This document shows, one piece after another, positions 37,012 through 49,629 of a stretch of 64,000 nt of DNA (positions within the stretch are counted from its first letter, which is position 1; every line of letters begins with the position of its first letter). The position numbers were made by a program, and so were the translations under genes. Origin of the DNA: Ianthella basta (taxonomy: Eukaryota; Porifera; Demospongiae; Verongiida; Ianthellidae). Location of the stretch: assembly GCA_964019415.1 (NCBI GenBank), contig OZ025882.1, positions 5,649,063-5,713,062 on the forward strand, given 5' to 3'. The notes below the pieces were generated by a model. That model saw only the letters and a list, made by a program, of their open reading frames with translations, searched no databases and was not told the origin of the DNA.

Positions 37012-38900
37012 ATGAAGACAATCACGTGGAGACTGAACTTCTTCGTTCTAGCTCTAGTAACTATCTGTGGCTGTGGAAGAGGATCCCTACAGTGAAGAAA
37101 GAGCTGTGTAGTAGTAAGTCACACCAGTACACACCTGATGCATATTGAGTGTGAATTGAGATGGTGCACTTATCTGTGGTGATGACGGTTTCTAATCTAT
37201 GTAAGTGTAAATTCTGATTCATGCAGGAGACGTGCCTCTCACAAATGACTATCAACCAGTTTGCATTTCAAGGGCTACTGAGATGCATGGCATTTCAAAC
37301 TGGGAGGAACTCTTCTACATCTTTGAGAAGGAGGGCAAAGGGAAAAAGACACTTCTGATCCCAAGTTCAAGATCCATACATACCATGCTGTTGATGCACA
37401 TACATAGTTATGTGAATGAAGGTTCTGCTGTTTACAACAATGGTGTCACACTCAACAGCAGTAGCTACTGTCAGCTTTCTGACTCGGAAGATGAATGTGC
37501 AATGATTGCAGTCTACTCTCACTCTATCTTTGATGTATATCCTGCTGCACTTTTGTTGTCTTTGTGTGTAATATCTCTGGAATTTATGCATCATTTCCAA
37601 TACGAACTACAGTTGAGCATCGCCGAGACATCCTGGACGCTACCACTGCCATTTTGTTCAGGGCATCATGAATCAGACATTGTGGAAGACTTTGTGTACA
37701 AAGTAAGGGCAATGCACACATTGTATAACATTGAATATTATGCATCACAGTATACCTTTGTGAAGTCTCGACTCTCTTATGTGCATGGTATACAGTAAAA
37801 GTGCAAAGTCCAGTATTACCTATAGCCTTGTAATAGTTCATTATTTCTGGTTTTACATTAAATTTGCTTATATACATTCTCTCTTTGTCATAATATAGTA
37901 ATTATCATGCAGTTTGTATTATCTTACTGTACAGTTGATGGAATCAGTATCTGATAACAAGCACTTTGCTGACAGCTACATCGTGCCATTTCGACTTAAA
38001 GACCAAAAGAACTACTCCACACAGAATGCCATACTTTTGTATTTTCTACTGATTTTGTCATCATCAACAATTCCTCTGGTGCTGTGTTGGCTTACAAAGA
38101 TTAATCGGTATAGACTTCGTCATCAGGGTACAAGGAAGTCAGTCTCAAAGTCACTTCTCCTCTCAGCCATCTTGCAATCATGGATGTTGTTTTTACACCT
38201 ATATTGCTATCAGTTTTGGGGCCTGTCATTGTTCAAGGACTTCCTACTCTCCAGGAATGCTGTGATATCCACAGCCTACATGCCTTTTGTGGACATTGGG
38301 TACTATGCCTTTGGGATCATGGGTGTGTTCTACCTTGTGGAATTCCCCTTCCTCCTGTGGTACATCAGCACAAAGGTGATGGCCATGGACAGGCGAGGTC
38401 TGAACAGGAGACAGTGCATGCTGTACACACTGAAGTCAGTTGGGTGTGCAGGAATGGTGCTCTTCATGCAGGTGGCATCCTGGTATTTTACATATCTGAT
38501 GATTATGTTCCTTGCATATCCATTGGTTGTAATAGCACTATTGGCTACTTTCCTCATCACATTCATCCTCCTCATTGCAATCACAGCACTTCTTCTCCTT
38601 CCATGTATCACACGATGCAGAAGGTGCCCACAGCAAAGTGGTCCAATTGTGTTCCTGATTCTCGCAGTTCTAATCTGTTTGGCATATACTTATTACCTGT
38701 GGCGTACTTTAAAAGCAACATGGAGTGAGTCATACAGTGCAAGTCAAATTCTGTCTGGTATACTCTCCTCTGGGATGTTAGTACTCCTGACATACATATT
38801 CAAAGTAGTGATCACCCAGTACATGCTGAGTAGTGACTCACAAACAAACACTGATGATGAGAATGAACAGATGCTGCTTCCAGAGGGAACGAACCCTTAG
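37012..38900 (+). pseudogene. B3: B-type gene with frameshifted signal exon
   Basis: Exons align at 37012-37113, 37227-37702 and 37935-38900. Exons 2 and 3 are full length and open (476 and 966 bp, as in B1/B2), with NSSSYCQLSDSEDEC, WTLPLPFC, the core block and tail NEQMLLPEGTNP. Exon 1 is 102 bp, not 103: one C is missing in the run at 37083-37087 (GGATCCCTA against GGATCCCCTA), so translation ends at TGA after GRGSLQ. The TATA-like box is also changed (TTTTTCATGTATAG). Either a very young pseudogene, a null allele, or an assembly error in a C run; if the base is restored by a corrected read, this is an intact 514-aa gene. Confidence 0.75.
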
Positions 38901-39895
38901 TTGCAAGGGCACAGATGTCCTTCAAGTTCACAAGCAACAACTAGCAATAAGGCTTTGTGTGGACAACAATTGTATGCACTGTATATACCTTAATCACTCA
39001 CTTCATGTTTGCACATGCATGTATGATAGTCTGTTTCTTCTGAAGTGTGTAGTGGATGTGCTGTGCACTCAATCATGCTTATATTGTACAGAGTAGATGA
39101 AGAAGTAGCATTGAACGACTTTATCACTTTCAACATTCATGATATTATGCATATTATTTGTCACTAAGCAGCTGCTGTTGAAGGAGGCAGATAATACTAT
39201 CAACTGCTGGGTATGATGAGTCCACATTGATTAAATATGGAGTGCATGTTTAAGAATGCAAAGGTACAGTTGGAAACTGGAATTCAAAGTTATGTATGAC
39301 AACATGGCCAACCAATAACGGACTATGTAGATTGATTGCATATAATAGCCAATGCAAGGACTCCACACGAGTATTAGATTCTCAACAGATGGTAACATTG
39401 AGCACATGGCCCTGGCCTTGTACACAGTAACATTCATAATGTCAGGCTCAATACGAGTAAAATGGCAATTGCAAGGGCTAAGTCCAAGAGGTCTGTATAA
39501 ATTAATTCTTTAAAAGATGACATTGTTTTAAATCAATCAAAAACATAACCGGCAAGATTAAAAGAAATGACAGAACTCAATGCATTGCAAAAAATATTAT
39601 AGCTGACTATCTATACATTTATTGGTCAAACTTAATATTGATTTGATTAGCTATACTATGTATAGTTACGTATGATATTATACTTTAGTTGTCTCTATTT
39701 GTTGTGTGTGCAAGCCACAATTATTAATACATAACAAAGTATTTACTGCATAACTCTAATGAACTGTCTATAATAGCTACAGTACATCAAAGAAGCTGTA
39801 TGAGAAGAAGAAAATAGTTCTCCACAGAGAGGCTTGCTACTGCTTGCTGTTGTGTGTGAGTATCAGCAAAAGATTGATAATATTGTTAGTGATGT
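38901..39895. other. B3 3' flank, duplicated after B2
   Basis: Collinear with 13856-14865. No gene. Confidence 0.5.
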
Positions 39896-39899
39896 ACAT

Positions 39900-40530
39900 G
39901 TGTTTATGCTGAGACTAGCATCTCTTCATCTGGTACATCACTACCTTCTTGTGAATTATTCCTGAGTGAGCACTGATTTGAGTGTATAAGTCAGCAGTGC
40001 CAATATTCCAGACTGAGACTAATATGGCAGAAATTAACAATCTGATTTGCATTGTAAGAGGTGTTTCATTTGGCTACCAAAACATGGCCTAGAAGAAATA
40101 TTTATCCACCACAGACTAAAGCAGTCAGGATAAGGGACAGAATGGGACCACTTTGCTGTGGGCACCTTCTGCACGGTGAGACATGGAAGGAGAAGGAGTG
40201 CTGTGCTGGCAGTGAGGAAAATGAACATTGCTAGACAAGCACCCAGTAGTGCAATAATAATTAAAGGATAGGCAAGAAGGCCAATCAGGAAATATGTAAA
40301 ATACCAGGATGCCACCTGCATGAAGAGCACCATTCCTGCACACACAACTGACTTCAGCATGTACAGCATGCACTGTCTCCTGTTCAGACCTCGCCTGTCC
40401 ATGGCCATCACCTTTGTGCTGATGTACCACAGGAGGAAGGGGAATTCCACAAGGTAGAACACACCCATGATCCCAAAGGCATAGTATCCAATGTCCACAA
40501 AAGGCATGTAGGCTGTGGATATCACAGAAT
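39900..40530 (-). pseudogene. Relic C-type exon 3
   Basis: The minus frame covers VISTAYMPFVDIGYY, the core block with DRRGLNRRQ, VASWYFTYFLIGLLAYPL and LLLLPCLT. A deletion where C1 has CITRCRRCPQQ then shifts the frame (PCLTVQKVPTAKW). The TM6-TM7 region follows in another frame. The 5' third (TM1-TM2) and exons 1-2 are missing: upstream of STAYMP the sequence is unrelated (MQIFPVCRN). Equivalent to the shorter relic at 14870. Confidence 0.8.
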
Positions 40531-41696
40531 TCCTGCATACTGGAAATATCTGCATGTTTACCCACACTAAGGACATCTAATAGTTTTGCACAAGTAGAAT
40601 ATGTACTCACTCTTCAGTCCTTCATAATAATTATTGTGCATTTTCAGAGTACTGTAACAGTCAGCACCAGCATATTGAACTCTACGTGTATATATATATA
40701 CGTACCTACATGCATACTTGTGTGTACTACTGTACCATACTAGGGCATCAGTAGTCCAAAGTAGTATGCACATTAAGTTGTACAGTATACAGCCCTCATT
40801 TACATGGGCTCACTCTGGTGTGAAAGCTACATTTACATATGTCACATGCGTATCACTGACTTGATTTGGCCCCTTGTATTAGAACACTACATGCTACAGT
40901 TAATGTATGCATCAGATGTAGTCATTGACGTGTATTAGTTGCATTACTCTGTCGAAGACAATAAAAATTTTTGCTTGATTTACATAAGATACAAACTACT
41001 CTATTGAGTTATTTAGACATTCCTCACATCATCTAGTACGTAGCTAACCAAACTCCATTGTCACTCAGACAGAGGCAAGTATGCACAAGCTCATATACAA
41101 ACATTAATTCATCTGTACTCACAGGCGTACATCTTTGCATGTGTATTGGTCACAATTTAGGCATGCATATATATGCATTCACACTCATGCAGGACCACAT
41201 GATGGAGACTTGCACCACCAGAGAGTATTGTGCACATTACATACTTGGACATAGTGTAGCAACATTAGCTTTACTACAGTAAATAGTATGCTATAATCTT
41301 GCAATGACACAAACAGATGGATGCCTAGTGCCATGTTCATGCCTCATTCCTACATAATGCCTCTTGATAAACAGCATTAATGTACAGTACAGTGTAAGGA
41401 TTGAGTGGTAGCGTTTTAGTGTGCCAACTCATAATGTCACCACTATCACAACCAATTATTGTAGGAATTAGTCCCAAGGAAATGATCATTCATTCATGAC
41501 AAACTATATATACACAATGTCCTACTTTAAATTAAGCAAAGGAAATTTGAATGAGGAATGCGTACAGTATGTGTGCTTGTTTGAGTGTGTGAATATAAGT
41601 GTGATGATAGATTCCAAAGAAAACTTAAGTATCTACGTTCAGTGACAAAGTATGAAGTCACATACTTGTTCTTTCAACTCAGGCAATGCATGAAAT
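40531..41696. other. Intergenic; segment 41060-41240 duplicated at 58270-58450
   Basis: Shared segment includes GGACCACATGATGGAGACTT. Near 41420-41490 lies a degenerate copy of the short MADQLL-type frame. No other gene. Confidence 0.45.
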
Positions 41697-43437
41697 CTAA
41701 GCTGCATCAAGCAAGTGCTTGTAATCCTCATCACGGCAATTGTCACGAGGACTTTCTTCAACCTTGGGATAGGTGAACACACGTTTGATGATGAATGCCA
41801 GTAGTGCAAGGAGACCAGATGTGAAGAGGACAGTGAAGATGTGAGGTAAGTCATAAAGGGTACTGAATGTGTCTGCTTGAAATTCTTTGCGCATGACAAA
41901 CAAGAATACACCGCAAACAAAAGTACCCAGGATGACAGAAATGATAGAGCAACAGTATGGTAAGCAATGCTTGCAGCGTGTGATGCAAGGAAGAAAGAGA
42001 AGGGCTGTGCATGTGATGAAGAAAGAGAAAAGTACAAGCATTGTGCAAATGCGATGAAGCACAAACAAGGGAAATGTTATAAGAAACACCATCTGAAACA
42101 CAAGATACACTGGGAGCACCTGCATGAAGAGCACCATTCCTGCACACCCAACTGACTTCAGCATGTACAGCATGCACTGTCTCCTGTTCAGACCTCGCCT
42201 GTCCATGGTCATCACCTTTGTGCTGATGTACCACAGGAGGAAGGGGAATTCCACAAGGTAGAACACTCCCATGATCCCAAACACATAGTACCCAATGTCA
42301 ATTGAAATCGAGTATACAGTGGATATCACAGTGCTTTTGGTATTTATGAGGTGCTGAGAGATGGAAAGGGCCAAAAATTGGAACACATACAAAATCACAA
42401 ACCAAAGCCAACATTGTAGCATGGCAGAGAAGAGAAGTGATTTGGTTTTGGGATTCACAGGGTGGAAGATGTGGTGGTTCTTCTTCATCAGTGGTAGCAC
42501 CTTAAGTACCAAGAGAGATAGACTAATAACTGCAAGAAACAGAATCACAGCCGAAATTTTCATGTTAACTCTTCTCTCTGAAGTGAATGGCCTTATGTAT
42601 ATCTGATGCTGAAAGTCTTCATTCATGGTCACAGATTTCAACCTCTGTAAAGTAATATGTATGATGAGAATAGAATTAGATACAGTACTGAAAATCATTG
42701 ATGTCTTTGTGTGCATGTGGTCTATATACTGTATGTGGTTCTTTACCTGGTTTATGGCATCCTGAACAATGTGGGCATTGCTGGTACCAGTGTTGGGGCA
42801 GAATGGGAGGGGTGGTGTCCAACATATCTCCTCAATAGAGTTGCCTAATGCAGTTGGTTTAACACATGAAGTGAAGTAGTCCAGTAGGGTATCAACATGT
42901 ATGGAAATAAGAAATGCTTGTAGCAATGGGTAGGGAAAGTACTCAAAAATAGGCCGAGAGTACACTGCTGTTGTACTGCAGATGTCCTGTGTGTCAGATG
43001 CCTCACAGCACATGTCTTCAAGTGTGGCACTGGCATTGGAGCTTTCTTGAGATGCTGCCACGTGAAAGGGCATGTGAAACAGCAGAAGGGACTTTATGTT
43101 CTCTCGGTTCCACCAGACTGATGGTGTGTTCTGGAGCAGTGCACACAGCTGGTCTGCATTTGCAATGCAGCTGAAGTTCATTGCTGCAAAAAAGTAATGG
43201 GCAATAACACAACTAATGCTAAGTTGAATAGGTGCACATAGGTTGATTTAGCTTTCAAAATTGGCATCACATTGGTAGCTGCTGAAACTGAGCTCGTGCA
43301 AGTACAGTGACTGTAATTGTGGTTCAGATGTACAGTATGACTCACTACTACATACCTTTCTGCCCAGTAGCTGTAATCCCGTGGCCAGTAACAAGGACTA
43401 CAGTCAGGAACAGTAGCTGGCACACCCCTGGACTCAT
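41697..43437 (-). CDS. A5: receptor-like multipass membrane protein, 488 aa
   Basis: Exons: 43356-43437, 42747-43183, 41697-42644 (1467 bp); introns 172 bp (phase 1) and 102 bp (phase 0). The signal peptide starts MSPGVCQLLFL. The ectodomain has NFSCIANADQLC, DMCCEASDTQDIC and CWTPPLPFC. Exon 3 starts RLKSVTMNEDFQHQ; before TM3 it has VISTVYSISIDIGYYVFG instead of the usual STAYMPFVDIGYYAFG, then the standard core with MDRRGLNRRQ. Tail DYKHLLDAA. Intron 2 is 34 codons long without a stop and in frame, so an unspliced message would encode one 522-residue protein; the spliced form is preferred because splice sites and phase match all relatives. Function unknown. Confidence 0.85.
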
Positions 43438-43492
43438 GGCTTTATTCCCTGACACTCTAAACCTCATATACTAGCCAGCACTGCTGGTGTGT

Positions 43493-43504
43493 GCATATAA
43501 ATAG
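43493..43504 (-). promoter_or_regulatory. TATA-like box of A5
   Basis: CTATTTATATGC on the minus strand about 60 bp upstream of the ATG at 43437. Confidence 0.5.
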
Positions 43505-44009
43505 TCTGTTGGCTCTGCAATGTTATTGCACTAATATTGAACAACTAGCAGTGTTATACTTTCAAGTTTGTGAAACACTTTCTTTCTTGTGTTTAATGTA
43601 GATATTTCAATTTCAAGTAACTTTGTTGATGAGTCATCTAAACAGTGAGGTCATATACTATAAGCAGTATGAGCTTGGTGCAAGTATACGGTAAAAGGGG
43701 TATGTACCTATACATGATATACATTTTCATTTCTGCATGACTTTGTTTCAATGCTTCTTATACCATTCCTACATTTACTGTTGCTATGGAGAAATCTTCT
43801 AAGAATGCATGGAATTTTTACCCTTAGATAGTCGGACTCAAATAAATGTCGAATAACTTCCTGTTCCTTCATAGTGGAGACATAGGCATTCACTGTATCC
43901 CTGTAATCATTAGCCATAATATAAAAGTGAATTGGGGTATGCAAAATGTGTGTACATATATTCCACTTCTAAATGTTCCCTAGTTCAAGACACACGCATC
44001 CTATGCTGT

Positions 44010-44260
44010 TGATGTGTATACATTTCATAATTATGTCTGTTAAGCTCCTGGTAGCTCAATCAACAACAGTAACTACCGTCAGCTCTCTTAGACTAACTCA
44101 GAAATTAGTGTAATGCTTGTCGTCAACTCCCAGAATTTAGCCTGATGTCTCCCAGAATGGAGGAATTGATCTGTGCTTGCATGCTAAACCAACATGCCAT
44201 TATTAATGCCAAATACCATTTCTGTACTGGTAGCAGGGATTGCATTGTACCCTCTATGTA
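44010..44260 (+). pseudogene. Degraded relic exon 2, third copy
   Basis: Nucleotide similarity to 5090-5330 and 35095-35340 persists (TTTCATAATTATGTCTGT, AGGGATTGCATTGTACCCTC) but the frame is broken. Same position upstream of A5 exon 1. Confidence 0.55.
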
Positions 44261-44489
44261 AGGAACAATGAAGGTAAGGAATGTGCATCTGTGCGATTAT
44301 TGAAGTAGTCTCTTTGGAAGTTAAGACTGATTGGTGTGTTTATATGCAGCAGTATGACATTACTCTGCAGCTGGCTGTATTCAGTTAATAGTCATTTCTG
44401 TTAAAACTGTTTTCATTCATGTTTGGGTAAAGTTCGTGGCACATGTTTCAGTCAGTGGTATACAGTTCTCCAGATACAACTTACTGGTA

Positions 44490-44509
44490 ATCAGTGTGTG
44501 TGTGTGTGT

Positions 44510-44601
<92 letters not shown>

Positions 44602-45140
44602 TAGGTGCGTTTACACTGGAGTAAACCGGGTTTAAACCCGATTTAGAGTCGACTTGGTTAAATCGGTTTAGCAAGCATTCACACACAGCTAGCCAACATT
44701 TGCTTAAACAGCACTGAGCAACCGGAAGTTGCGTGTGTACTTCGTAAGATAGCCGCTCACTAGCAGTTGGAATGCGTTTTGCCACTATTGATGACCGTAC
44801 GACTGCACGGCAGCTGCAGCGAAGAAGAGAAGTCATCAGAAGAGCGAGAGTTAGACAATTCGTTCGACAGCAGCAGAACCATGTACCGCTAAACCAGTTT
44901 GAAGACAATTCCACGTTCACATGTGCCTGGATGCAATTGAGTGTGGGACTGGGTACATGTGGTTGGGTTTGGGTAGGTGCACCTGCATGTCTGTGTCTGC
45001 ATGTGAATGCGTGTGTTGTGTATTAGGTATAGTTGTGTGCTGTGCGGCTGTGCATGTGTGCATACTTATGTTCTGTGCATATCTTGTGGTCATTCATGTC
45101 TATGTATTGTGCGCATAAGTTTAATCATGTCATAAGTGGA
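44490..45140. repeat. R2 repeat, (TG)n then tail, split by an insertion
   Basis: TG tract at about 44493-44600; the tail (GCCTGGATGCAATTGAGTG) resumes at about 44928. In the other copies tract and tail are contiguous, so about 320 bp are inserted here. Confidence 0.75.
44603..44925 (+). mobile_element. Insertion in R2, possible transposon fragment
   Basis: GC-richer than its surroundings, starting near GCGTTTACACTGGAGTAAAC and containing an Arg/Gln-rich frame from 44772 (MRFATIDDRTTARQLQRRRE, then VRQFVRQQQNHV). The frame runs into R2 without a stop. The start recalls DNA-transposon ends and the basic N-termini of some transposases, but I see no perfect terminal repeats. Confidence 0.35.
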
Positions 45141-45184
45141 TGTAGTGAATACAGTTAGAGACCAAACCAAAGGGAGCAAGTATA

Positions 45185-45310
45185 TGTCTTACAATGCAAG
45201 TCAAATTGTTTCTGCCATACTTGCTTCTGGAATATTTGCAGTATTGGATTACACAGTCAAATTAGTGTTCAGTTAATACATACTGAAGAGTGACTCATGT
45301 ACAGACTAAT
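45185..45310 (+). pseudogene. Relic 3' end of an E1-like exon 3
   Basis: Plus-strand match to E1 at about 28840-28960: CTTACAATGCAAGTCAAAT through CTTCTGGAATATTTGCAGTA and ACATACTGAAGAGTGACTCA. About 125 bp only, isolated. It suggests an E-type gene once stood between A5 and C2. Confidence 0.7.
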
Positions 45311-46116
45311 ATGAATATAGGCTAATACGAAGCACTACATCACTGACTTATGCTGATAATAGTCTAGTGTACACATAGCGGCTGGTAGTGTGCACTGGCT
45401 CAACCGTACAAAATGCATCATGCATGCACCAGCTCAGCGTGCTCTATTCACAAATGCCATTCACAAATGTCGTACTATGTAGAGATTTGCAAGTTGTTTG
45501 GAATTTCTTCAAGATGTACGTATAGAAGCTGGTGTGATATAGTTTCCATGTGATGCTGAGTGGTCCTGAATGCACACTGAGTCACCACTCCAATCGTATC
45601 TGAGCTCTTCTGCCAGTATACAGGATGACAGGTGCATTTTAGGACACATTCCACCATCCCCAAGACTGAGCTGTGGTTCAAGCAATGTGTAACTTAATGG
45701 TCTATTTCTCTAGGCAGAGGACATCAATTAATGACAAGACCAACCGTAGTTGCATGACACCAAGATACCATGTTAACCTGCTACAGCTATTGTAAAGTAC
45801 ATTTCATTGTTACATCCTCAGTGCATGCACCACTGGTGCAGTGCACAAGTCACAACTGATGATTAATGAATAATTCTGTTACAGAATCAATTACATTTCT
45901 ACATGTTGACCACATTACAGTATGTGCCTACAATATGTCAGTTATAGTCACACCTTTGAAATGTAATTTTGCACATCAAGCCTATAGTCAAAACCAAATG
46001 TAATGTGTGCATATCCAAACAATAAATGAGTGAATTTGATACACAAAGGCTTTCCTGCTGATGTATGGCTGTAGGAGAAGTTGCATACAGAAAGGTGCAT
46101 GCATATGTTACTGTAG
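45311..46116. other. Intergenic, C2 3' flank
   Basis: Shares segments with 20490-21460 and 29280-29470. No gene. Confidence 0.45.
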
Positions 46117-48084
46117 CTAAGAATCGTGTTCCAGCAAAAGACGTGTTTGTTCATTTGACTCATCAATCTTTTCTTGTGAATTGCTCCTCAACAAGTACCG
46201 AGTGAGGACCAATTTGAGTGTGTAAGTCAGTAGAGCAAGCATTCCAGAAGCCACTATTCCAGAAAGAATTTGGCTGGAATTGTAAGAAGTATTCCATTTG
46301 GTTTCAAGGCTGGTGACCAGAAAAGCATAATATCCACCACATATTGAAGTTAAGAGGACAAGGAACACAATGGGACCACTTTGCTGTGGGCACCTTCTGC
46401 ATCGTGTGATACATGGAAGAAGAAGGAGTGCTGTGCTTGCTGTAAAGAAGATGAATATGATTATGTAAACACCCAACGTCAACAATGCAACCAAAGGATA
46501 TGCAAGGAAGATAATCAGGAAATCAGTGAAAAGTACTGTGAGCACCTGCATGAAGAGCACCATTCCTGCACACCCAACTGACTTCAGCATGTACAGCATG
46601 CACTGTCTCCTGTTCAGACCTCGCCTGTCCATGGCCATCACTTTTGTGCTGATGTACCATAGGAGGAAGGGGAATTCCACAAGGTAGAACACACCCATGA
46701 TACCAAAGGCATAGTACCCAAGGTCCACAAAAGGCATGTAGGCTGTGGATATGACAGCATTCCTGGAGTGTAGGAAGTCCTTGAACAATGACAGGCCTCT
46801 AAACTGGTGTCCGTATAAGTACATGAACCACATCCATGACTGGATCATAGTGGAGAATAGAAATGATTTGGAGACTGAATTTGTTGCCATCTGATGATGG
46901 AGTGGATACTGGTTTGCAAACCAGGACAATAACAGTGGAACAGCTAATGTTGATAAAACAGGCAGAAGAAAGAATAGAAGGGCATTCTGCTCAGAGTCGT
47001 GTTTTTGAAGATTAGGTATAAATCTTGCCATGCTCCTGTCAGCAAGCTGGCTGCAGTCTGATGCAGATTTCATTAGCTGCAAAGTAAACATGACCCTGAA
47101 GTCACATTACGGCAGACAATGGGAATATAATTATTATGCATGCAAGAATACAGTTTGGTGCTAGCTTGCCCAATGCAGTGGCTGTTTATACTGTATATTG
47201 GTACAAGGGCTGGTCACATGCTATTATTAAACTGCTACAGTGAAACCTGTCCAAGACAGCCATGCACCTGTGGGCCAGCTCTAACTGACCTTTGTAGAGA
47301 GGTGGTTCCTCTACAGAGGAAGATTGTAATGCCTTAGCACTATTTTGGGCCGGGGAGCTAGGCCTTCTGTTTTAGAGAGGTGGCTGCCCAACACAGTTCC
47401 ACTGTAATATGTACAATGCCTTACCTCATACACAAAGTCTTTCATAATGTCATCCTCAAAATGCCCTGAGCAAAATGGCAATGGTAGTCTCCAGGATGTC
47501 TCAATAATGGCATGCTTCAGCAGCCATGAGTAGATGTGCGTAAAGTCTAATAATCTACCCAAAGACATCAACAGTGTAGGTGGGTAAATTCTAAAGATGG
47601 ACTGGGAGTAGACTGCAAACATTGTACATTCATCTTCTGAGTCAGAGAGCTGACAGTAGCTACTGCTGTTGACTGTGGCACCATCATAACTAACACCAGA
47701 GACTTCACTGGTGTAATTATGCAAATGAATGAACAGCCGAAATAATTGTACTCTTGGACTTGGGATCAGTGAAAGTCCTTTCTCTTTGGCTTCATTCTGG
47801 AAGACGGCAAGCAGGTCTTGCCAGCTTGCAATGCAGGACAGCTCAGTAGCTCCTAGTTTACACTTTGGTTTGTGTAGTTTCAATCCTGGACCATCTGCAT
47901 AAGGGAGGTAATGAAATCTGCTGTTTTAAGTCAACTGTGCCTCAGAACAGCCCCATCATGTGAACATGCCTATAATATTACACGCACACAACTTACTGGC
48001 AATTTCCGGATTTGCTGAGGTAGCCCTGAAATGAAATGCTGCCAACACCAGTAGAGCAAGTGCTGCACAACCTGTCTTCTTCAT
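46117..48084 (-). CDS. C2: receptor-like multipass membrane protein, 505 aa
   Basis: Exons: 47997-48084, 47425-47894, 46117-47076 (1518 bp); introns 102 bp (phase 1) and 348 bp (phase 0). The signal exon is of the MKKTGCAALALLVLAAF type, shared with D1 together with intron 1 sequence. The ectodomain is C-type: LKLHKPKCKLGATELSC, NSSSYCQLSDSEDEC, WRLPLPFC. Exon 3 starts LMKSASDCSQLADRS, has the core block, CRRCPQQSG, and a tail with EQTRLLLEHDS, an acidic dileucine. It differs from its close relative C1 mainly in the first exon. Function unknown. Confidence 0.86.
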
Positions 48085-48143
48085 CACTTCACCCTGCAGG
48101 CTAGTGTCAGATGGGCAGTAATGTAGAGATGCCCTGAGCTTAC

Positions 48144-48153
48144 TCTTATATGG
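48144..48153 (-). promoter_or_regulatory. TATA-like box of C2
   Basis: CCATATAAGA on the minus strand about 60 bp upstream of the ATG, identical to D1. Confidence 0.5.
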
Positions 48154-48159
48154 CCCAAT

Positions 48160-49150
48160 GTGTACCCTTGCATCACATCTACCAGAGAGTGGCTGTAAAC
48201 ATTTTGGTTATTAGTTCACAGCTTGATATAGTTATCTTATCGCTGTGTAGAATATTGTACATTACAGTTTCACTGCAATAAACATTAATAGTCCATAAGA
48301 TTCCCTTAGAGACATGTGCATACCCTTGAGGTTGGCATGGTGCTGCAAAGGGGAAAAGATGTTTATCCTTGTGATGTGTACTACCATTGCAAGAGCTAGA
48401 AGGAAATTCCCTTCACATGTTTATACAATAATGTGCTAATACAAATGCATGCGTGCAGCACAAAGCTAAGTGCACTGCCATGTTGAAGAGATCATTTCTT
48501 CTTGTTACTTAACACCATGTACATTCCTTGCCTGTGGGTAAGTAACTGATACAATTGTGTTTGAATCAAAGTTAACCATTTCCTGTGTGAGTATATTTTT
48601 CACTGTGCACCTTTCCATCCTTCAACACACTATGTAAGATGTTTTTATGCGTATACTCTTGCACCAGAGACAACAGTAACACCATCACTGTTTAGCACAT
48701 ACCCTGAACCATGCCGACATGGGCAAAATCATACAATTAGTTTAATGTAAAAGTTGAAAGTGCTTACTTCTTACAGTAGACCACTAAGTCTTGCATCTGC
48801 TCCTGCTTTATGTATTATTGGAAGGTAGACTAGTGAGCTGCCTGAGAGCATGCAGAACCTCATGGTGGGTACCACCATGCAGACAGTATGTGCCTTGCAT
48901 CTCATTTGTGTAATTTGTACTGGTAGTGGGACAGTTGGATTGAATGCCATGAGTAAACTATTCAGTGCTAATGAATGAGGTATTAATATTGCATGCAGCT
49001 TGCCAGTGTACAGTCCCAATGTGCAATAATGGTACAATAAAACCCATCTAAGATGGTCACTGTGTTAGGCAGCCACCTCTCTAAATCAGCCAGCCTCCCT
49101 GGCAATTTTATCACTGTTTTCCATGAAATTTTCTAATTTTCAGCTGATTT
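48160..49150. repeat. C2 upstream flank, duplicated upstream of D1 and at 30200
   Basis: Same block as 18060-19100. No gene. Confidence 0.55.
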
Positions 49151-49154
49151 ATAA

Positions 49155-49600
49155 TTAACATTGCTGTAGAATCAGATTGGCAGTGAGGTCAATGAAGAAT
49201 GTTGATGTTCAACATAATTATGACAAGCAACTAGCATATAGGTGTTATTGAAATGCACACATACACTCCATATATAGACGTGAGGTGTAAGTAAAACCAT
49301 AGCTGCACAATACAGTCATTGACAATGTTCACATTGACTGAGTCATAATTATGTGCTCTCTGTCTCACATAGCGATACACATGCCCTTCATGCTGGCATG
49401 CAAAGTCTCAAAGCTGTGTTCTACAGGACAGCGACTGGGTGGTCCCTTTCCCTGGGTACTCCAGTACTCCTGCAGATCTCATGAAATGTCTAAGTGTATA
49501 TGAACCAAGAGACAAGCCTCCAGTACCACTGGCCATGAAATATTCAATGTGCTACAATTTGAACAGCTGATTCTGCCCACTGTGTTGTAGGGAGACAGGC
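49155..49600. repeat. R3 repeat, opposite orientation to 31240-31480
   Basis: See 31240-31480. Here the two conserved parts are separated by about 230 bp not found in the other copy. Confidence 0.6.
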
Positions 49601-49629
49601 TGTTAAGCTGTTGTGAGCTCCAGAATATG

